The translations under genes were made by a program, and so were the position numbers. The notes beneath the pieces were generated by a model that was not told the origin of the DNA, did no database searches, and was given only the letters and a program-made list of their open reading frames with translations. A stretch of DNA of 64,000 bases from Heterobilharzia americana (taxonomy: Eukaryota > Platyhelminthes > Trematoda > Strigeidida > Schistosomatidae): positions 43,575,934 through 43,639,933 of the forward strand of contig OX104127.1 of assembly GCA_944470555.2 (NCBI GenBank), written 5' to 3'. This document shows, piece by piece, positions 58,376 to 64,000 of the stretch (position 1 is its first letter; every line of letters starts with the position of its first letter).

Positions 58376-61215
58376 TTGGAAGATGATGCAGCTGTTGTGT
58401 AGGACTAACAATTGAAAATGTCTTCTATCGGGCAAAATATTTTCAAAACATGATGACCAGGACTTAGGTGACTCGACGTTTCCATTCTTTCAATCAACTC
58501 CCCAACTTATTGCCACCTCGACAGCATACAATTTCATGGGTCTGTTGATGCAGATTTCAATATTACCCCCACAGGACAGCATAGCTCAAGTCACAGAAGA
58601 GAATGAATCACCCCATAAATCTAGATGTCGAATGCATAGTTGATTTCCCAAATAGCTACGCACCTACTCGCGACTGAGTTCTACATATTGATACGTAGCG
58701 ACAAGAAGGCAGTCAATAGGGGAGTTGTTTTCAAGTCATGATCAGATCATGTTCAGGTCGTGATATATGCATGCGCTGAAATGAGAACCTGATTGGAGAA
58801 GTTCGACCTCATGCAAGAAATCGTATTGATTCATTTATGGCTTCACTTTCTGAGAGTTTTGTAAATACATATATGTCATGTATTTGCCTAATAGAGGTTG
58901 TCACTGTTCTTGCAGTCATACGCCGTCTTTGTCTTCTGATTTTTTCGCGTCTCAGTGAAGCAGAAGGAATTAAGGGAGGTCAGTCGTGAAGGTATTCGGT
59001 TGAGGTGTCTACTGAGTCTCAGTATTCATTGTACCCACGCGCTCAATCCCACCCCTGGGTCAGAATACATATCATCCGAAATGGATTATGAAGAACGACA
59101 GGCAACAAAGTTTCCAATTTATATTCACTTTTCAAAAAAGTGGCAATAAACAGCATTGGCGCAGCTAATTAGCTCAATTCACATCTCTGACATCACTGCA
59201 AACAACAACAGACTACCGAAACTGGCAGTCTGAAAAGAAATCAATGTGCACATACTTTGAAACATAAAGTGTGAGAAACTGATGGAAGGATGGGGATCTG
59301 GTAAATTATGTGCATCTCACTGAGAAACGATATATCACGTTGTGCTTGTTCATTCCCTCAATATGTACAGTTGCAAATGCCAGTCATTTGGAGCAGTTCT
59401 GTACATAGGTTTCATCTTAATTTCATGCCACCTATCTATCTATCTGTCTGCCTGTCTGTTGAACACTTAACGAACATTCCAAATGTCAGTGGTTTCACAT
59501 CTCAACAGATGAATGCTTGTACCTTTCGTTCATCTCAATTTACCTCCTTTGCTGTGTGTATTTTTGAATTGAGAGGTGGTGTTTGACAGGATATCGGATA
59601 GGTTGTTGGAAATATTCATCTGCATATTCGAATAATACCCCAGATATACGAATGCTAATTTGGCTGACAGAACTGTTGTGCAGCGTGTCTACGTTGGACT
59701 ATAGAAGATTTCATTGATGAGTAATCTCTTCAGGTTCACGTGCAAGTATGATGCCGACAGAATTCGTCTTCAATTCGAACTGCTGCATTCCTGAGTTTGG
59801 GTAGTTATGGTATATACGTTCACGAATTCCTTCAAGCAGTAAGTCTCGCAAAAGAAAACACTAGGAAACGGTTAAGCTGTGGATAGTTATATCAGATGAC
59901 TGGCTGCTGAATTAGAAATGTTAAGGCTTGAAATTTTATCTGTTCAGACTGAAGATCATGATAACCAAGTTGAGCGATTTCGCTTTTTATGGACATATTA
60001 TTTTATGAAGACCACGTGAAGTGAAAATGCACTTGTTTAATTTGAGAAAAACTTTTCTCTTCACTGTAATAATATATCTGGCAGTTTGTACAGCTAAATA
60101 CAATTAAACTCTATCCAATTCCTTAGTATGAATAGCTCTGTATTAATTTATGAATAGACTGATAGATGGAACATTTGTTTCTCTATGAAACTGAATGAAA
60201 ATACTCTATGATCAAGCAAATAATCATGTTACCTAATAACTGCCCTACAATATGAAATATTCCACCTTCATATTCAAACTCCTGAATAAATAACACCATC
60301 TCACCATGTTCTCCAATATCTTCAGTCATAGTTACTTTCTGTTTTAACAAATCACAAAAGCGTCGAAAATATTCAAATCATCTGTTCATATAGTAGCAGT
60401 GTGAGATAGCAGATGTCTGGTACACTGCCTCTAATTTTCTAATGCTGAGATGGCGATTACACTTTCAATGATGGAAGCAGATCATGTTAAAATAATAATT
60501 AACAACAATGATGACCAATGAAATACACATATCGAACTACGAGGTGTCTATCGGTTTACCTGTGTCAATGGGAATTTACAAGAAGAGCATGCACAAAGTA
60601 TCTAGAAAACGAGCTATGGTCAAAAATGTCAAAAATACGCATATTCATAGAGTAAAATAAACAGGTTCACGCAAACAAGTGATCAAGTGAAGACGGTGTC
60701 AGACAGACAAGTGAAGTCAGAAAAGTGAGATCATAAAATGAAGAAGCTATCGATATCTCAAAGTGTTAAGAGGACTAATAGATTACGAAGTCGGTGGAGG
60801 TGAACAAGTAACGTTTGGAGTGGAGAATGAAACCTACTCATCAACAAAACACAGTGGTGTGAAATTGAAAGTATGTATCCGAAGTAGACGAGAGTAATAT
60901 GATCATATTTGATTAGTGCATTGCTCCTGTAAAAAGGTAAGTACCTCGAAATGTCTTGGAACCTGAATGTTCTATAGAAGCTTCCATTTTTTCCACTCCA
61001 CAATGTGTTATCATCTCATTCAATCGAAAAGATTGAAACAACAAGCATTGTGAATAAGGGAATTCAAATTTCGTTGGAATTTTTGTCAGTGATATGTTAC
61101 TTTCTTAGTTTCACGTGTAGTTCGAATTTATCAAGGCAAACAGTAAGCATTTCAACTGAATAAATTCGAATATAGAGTGACAGATAAAAGACATGATTTC
61201 TTTTCTGAATGCATG

Positions 61216-61221
61216 TTTATT
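61216..61221 (-). terminator. Polyadenylation signal, family 2 copy 3
   Basis: AATAAA on the minus strand, 145 bp after the stop codon. Confidence 0.6.
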
Positions 61222-61365
61222 GAAAAGTAAACAATTCGGTTATATTACAAAACTACATTGAACACATGTTCATGATTGGATTCAAGTGTATTGTAATGAA
61301 TTGATTGTATGGTAAAATACCTCTGAAGATTTGAATATAAGATATAAGGTGAAGTTCCACTGATG

Positions 61366-62551
61366 TTAACCAAAAAGTTTACCCAGAGGGTTTCCACCAC
61401 CTAGACCGGAAACCATCTTACCCAAGCCACCCAATCCTCCTCCTTGTTGACCGAGTATTCCGCTCAAACCACCAATATTCTGACCAAGTATTCCACCAAG
61501 TCCTCCTCCTTGTTTACCAAGTATGCCACTCAAACCACCAATATTCTGACCAAGTATTCCACCCAGTCCTCCTCCTTGTTTACCAAATAGTCCACCCAAA
61601 CCTCCACCACGTTGACTGACTTCTCCACGCAAACCTCCACCTTGTTGGCTGACTACTCTACCAATACCACCACCATTCTGACCAAGTATTCCACCCAGTC
61701 CACCACCTTGCCCACCAACCACTCCATTCGAACTGCCACTCTTCACACCTGTATTCCGTTGACCGAATAGACCAATGCCTCCTTGTCCACTGCCACGGTA
61801 ATCCTGACCGCCTGGCATACCGGATCCACCAATACCATATGGTGCGCCCTTTCGATGTCTATCACCTCGACACCTGCCATGACTACACTTCCTTCCCCTG
61901 ACACCCTTCCTCCCTCTGTGTCGGTGTTTGCTTTTCGGGTGACCCAGAACATCCTTATTATCGGTGAGGAAGCGATTTATGTTCACTCCTGATCTCGATA
62001 ACTGTTTTTCTCCCTCATCACCTTGATCAAAATGAAAACAATACATGGTAATATTAGCACGTGTTTGTGTGAAGATAGGAATGGCAAAGTGATACAACAC
62101 ATTTGACCAAACCCCAATCGAGTCTCGCAAATTTCATTTCGATACAGCAAGGTTCGGATGTTACTCAGTATCACTGTAATCAGATATTCTGAGTTTTCTC
62201 TAGTGCAGGGTAGGGTTTGGCTCTCACTGAGAAATCATCTGCACACAGAACCAGTGATGTCATCCGATCGGTGATCACTTTTTAACTCAACTAGTCAAAT
62301 ATGATCTAATTCTCAGTCAGTGTGGAATGCCTTCATAGTTATTTGTAGGTTGCAGATGAGCCGGACTCTTTGGAGATATAATGATGAGTCATGGTGGAAA
62401 TATCACTCACAAAAATGACCAAATGAATTGAAACGATGTATCAATCAATACATGAACTGTAAGCAGTTGATGACCTACCTTTCCTTCGGACGTATGTCAT
62501 TGCACATTGAATGTATATTACGACCAACAACGCCAGTAACCAGGTTTTCAT
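61366..62551 (-). CDS. Secreted basic/Gly-rich repeat protein, family 2 copy 3
   Basis: Minus-strand coding exons 62551-62479 and 62021-61366, predicted 242-residue protein identical to copies 1 and 2. TATAAATA is at 62708-62701 and AATAAA at 61221-61216. The intron carries the unit 1 form of the ACCGATCGG site although the arm pairs with unit 2, pointing to exchange between copies. The full structure (signal peptide, basic block, glycine repeats) and all splice sites are preserved. Confidence 0.75.
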
Positions 62552-63400
62552 TATATCTGGAGAAACACAGAAACCAAAGGGTCAGCACTGAAATCAACAT
62601 GAGTAATTTGTCATTCGACGAAATGATATCACTATGCATAAACCTACTTGGTTTATCGGAGGTAGTTTGAAGTGGTTTATTTTTCACATGGATCAGAGAG
62701 TATTTATATTGTTGAATTGAGTAGAGGCATGAGAAGTGTGTGTGTGTGTGTGTGAGGCAGATATTCATTCACCCATTATTGTGTATTGTGATGCTTTGTC
62801 TATTTGGCGGATGAGTATCATCATGATGCGCGTAATTCTTGTTCAACCAATTAATTGTACGAGTGTGTAGTTGGGTGTGATATTGTGAATAATAAGAGAG
62901 AAGTGACCAGTCTAGATTGAACTTGACAGTTGTAGGTCAAAAGATGTGGTATGATGAGTAAGCCAAGATACTGAGAAATGATAATCTGTTTACTGGTCAT
63001 TGAGTTGGTTAACCGATTGTGGTCACCTGTGAATCAGATATTATGATCTATCGAGTTGAATTGACTCACACATGATGGCCAAAATCGTGTGACCATAAGG
63101 TGAAATACATAATGGACATGATTCACGTTGTGCATTTAGACAGATGAAAGGGTGAATGAACTATGTTGCTTTCTGAATCACCTTTATGAAATATGAATGC
63201 ATAAATCTTGTTACTTTCAGGTGATTGCCAACTGTGAAGTTCTTCGTGATATCGGTAAATATTCAGCTAGTCAATCTTCATTTTCCTTGCTATCTTCTAG
63301 TTAGAAAGTCTTTTACTACGTTTCAGCAAATGTTCTGCTCGTTCTCATAAAATTTGTATTAGGTTGTTACATATGACTCTGGTTAACGAGGAATTGATGT

Positions 63401-63815
63401 TGTAGTGCACCTTCCTGGCACCAAAATATAACTAGGGCTAAAATAAATAGTTTGAATTAAATTAACTAAATAAATCTCTAGCTTGCCTCCGGATGCTTAG
63501 GGTGCTTTAAGTTTTGTTTTAACGATCATGCATCCGAGCAGGCTTGGACGCCATTTTTGCGCTCCATTGTGCTGATGACCACGCACGTACTCCGAGTCCC
63601 TAGTTCAGCCTTACAAGCCAGATAAGTTGATTAAACTTTTCCCTCATTCATTATTATAACACTTACCTTAAATACATTGCGTATCAGTTCTTTTGATTTG
63701 TGTTTTGTTACCAGTACTTACACGTTAGGTAAAGTACTGGTTAAGCAGGTACTAGAGCACATCAAATTAAGTAGGGTTGATCAAACGTTACGGAATTGTA
63801 ACACGCATCCCTACA
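63401..63815. mobile_element. 415-bp solo-LTR-like insertion
   Basis: Interrupts the P2 right arm. The intact left arm gives the empty site. The insert begins TGTAGTGCACC, ends GCATCCCTACA, and is flanked by the 4-bp repeat ATGT (63397-63400 and 63816-63819). TG...CA ends with a 4-bp target duplication fit a solo LTR; a small inverted-repeat element is the alternative. A diverged relative lies at about 42060-42490. Confidence 0.75.
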
Positions 63816-64000
63816 ATGTTTTGATGGAAATCAATTTGAAGTCAGTTTTTCGATGTTGTGATGAACAAGAGGATTAGACAAATAGGCAGAATATTAACCT
63901 TTAATCTGTGATGACTGCTAAGATGTAGAGTTAGTGAATTGTTTCATTGAGAGAGTGTGAGATCAGAGGTGTGTTATGCATGATTTAAATATAGTTAGAC
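63816..64000 (-). repeat. Array-unit sequence resuming after the insertion
   Basis: Reverse complement of about 28010-28196 of unit 2, and of the same part of unit 1 near 19120-19310. It carries some unit 1-type and some unit 2-type variants. It runs off the window. Confidence 0.9.

Larger units (their letters stand above)
56151..63400 (-). repeat. Array-unit sequence in reverse orientation
   Basis: Reverse complement of truncated unit 3 and unit 2. It includes a CT tract (57516-57544, two bases longer than the left-arm GA tract), the candidate micro-exon (57844-57873, minus strand) and family 2 copy 3. Confidence 0.95.
46609..63401 (-). repeat. Palindrome P2, right arm (about 16.8 kb)
   Basis: Inverted partner of 28192-44965. 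After the 415-bp insertion at 63401-63815, the match to array-unit sequence resumes to the window end, so the true arm may be longer than the window shows. Confidence 0.97.

Overview
The window looks like AT-rich nuclear DNA from a schistosome or a close trematode relative. Three things point there: degenerate hammerhead-ribozyme repeats of the schistosome SM-alpha type (about 196-262 and 18407-18466), degenerate Ty3/gypsy, BEL/Pao and non-LTR retrotransposons, and small spliced genes for secreted proteins built like schistosome micro-exon genes (TATA box, short 5' UTR exon, a first coding exon holding only a signal peptide, phase-1 introns, AATAAA signal). No rRNA, tRNA, CRISPR or bacterial operon structure was seen. 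Nearly all open reading frames in the window are chance or shadow frames.

Layout. 1-5280 is repeat-rich flank: a SINE-like hairpin and broken hammerhead, a decayed antisense non-LTR reverse transcriptase, a 0.25-kb piece of the distal array unit, and a 1.45-kb piece of a chimeric retroelement. 5281-12745 is palindrome P1: arms of about 2.9 kb around a 1.64-kb spacer, each arm with one copy of gene family 1 (an 88-residue secreted Asn/Ala-rich protein with a basic tail). 12746-16130 is older, diverged sequence with fragments of both repeat systems. 16131-35768 is a direct tandem array of an 8.9-kb unit (two complete copies and a truncated third). Each complete unit carries gene family 2, a 242-residue secreted basic/Gly-rich protein with GGGLGGILGQ-type repeats, plus a solo LTR and a degenerate hammerhead.

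28192-63401 is a second, much larger palindrome, P2, centred near 45.8 kb: arms of about 16.8 kb and a 1.64-kb spacer. Its arms run outward from a P1-like core (family 1), through retroelement blocks (gypsy pol plus an inverted BEL/Pao pol fragment), to array-unit sequence (family 2). The right arm is broken by a 415-bp solo-LTR-like insertion at 63401-63815 and then resumes to the window end. In total there are four copies of family 1 and three of family 2, all intact by reading.

The main result is this ampliconic architecture: two inverted repeats with the same core and spacer, spacers in opposite orientation, arms more alike within a palindrome than between palindromes, and single-arm differences showing that the arms are real separate copies. 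Secretion is inferred from signal peptides. The function of either family, and its expression in eggs or other stages, cannot be read from DNA. Splice models are predictions from consensus sites.
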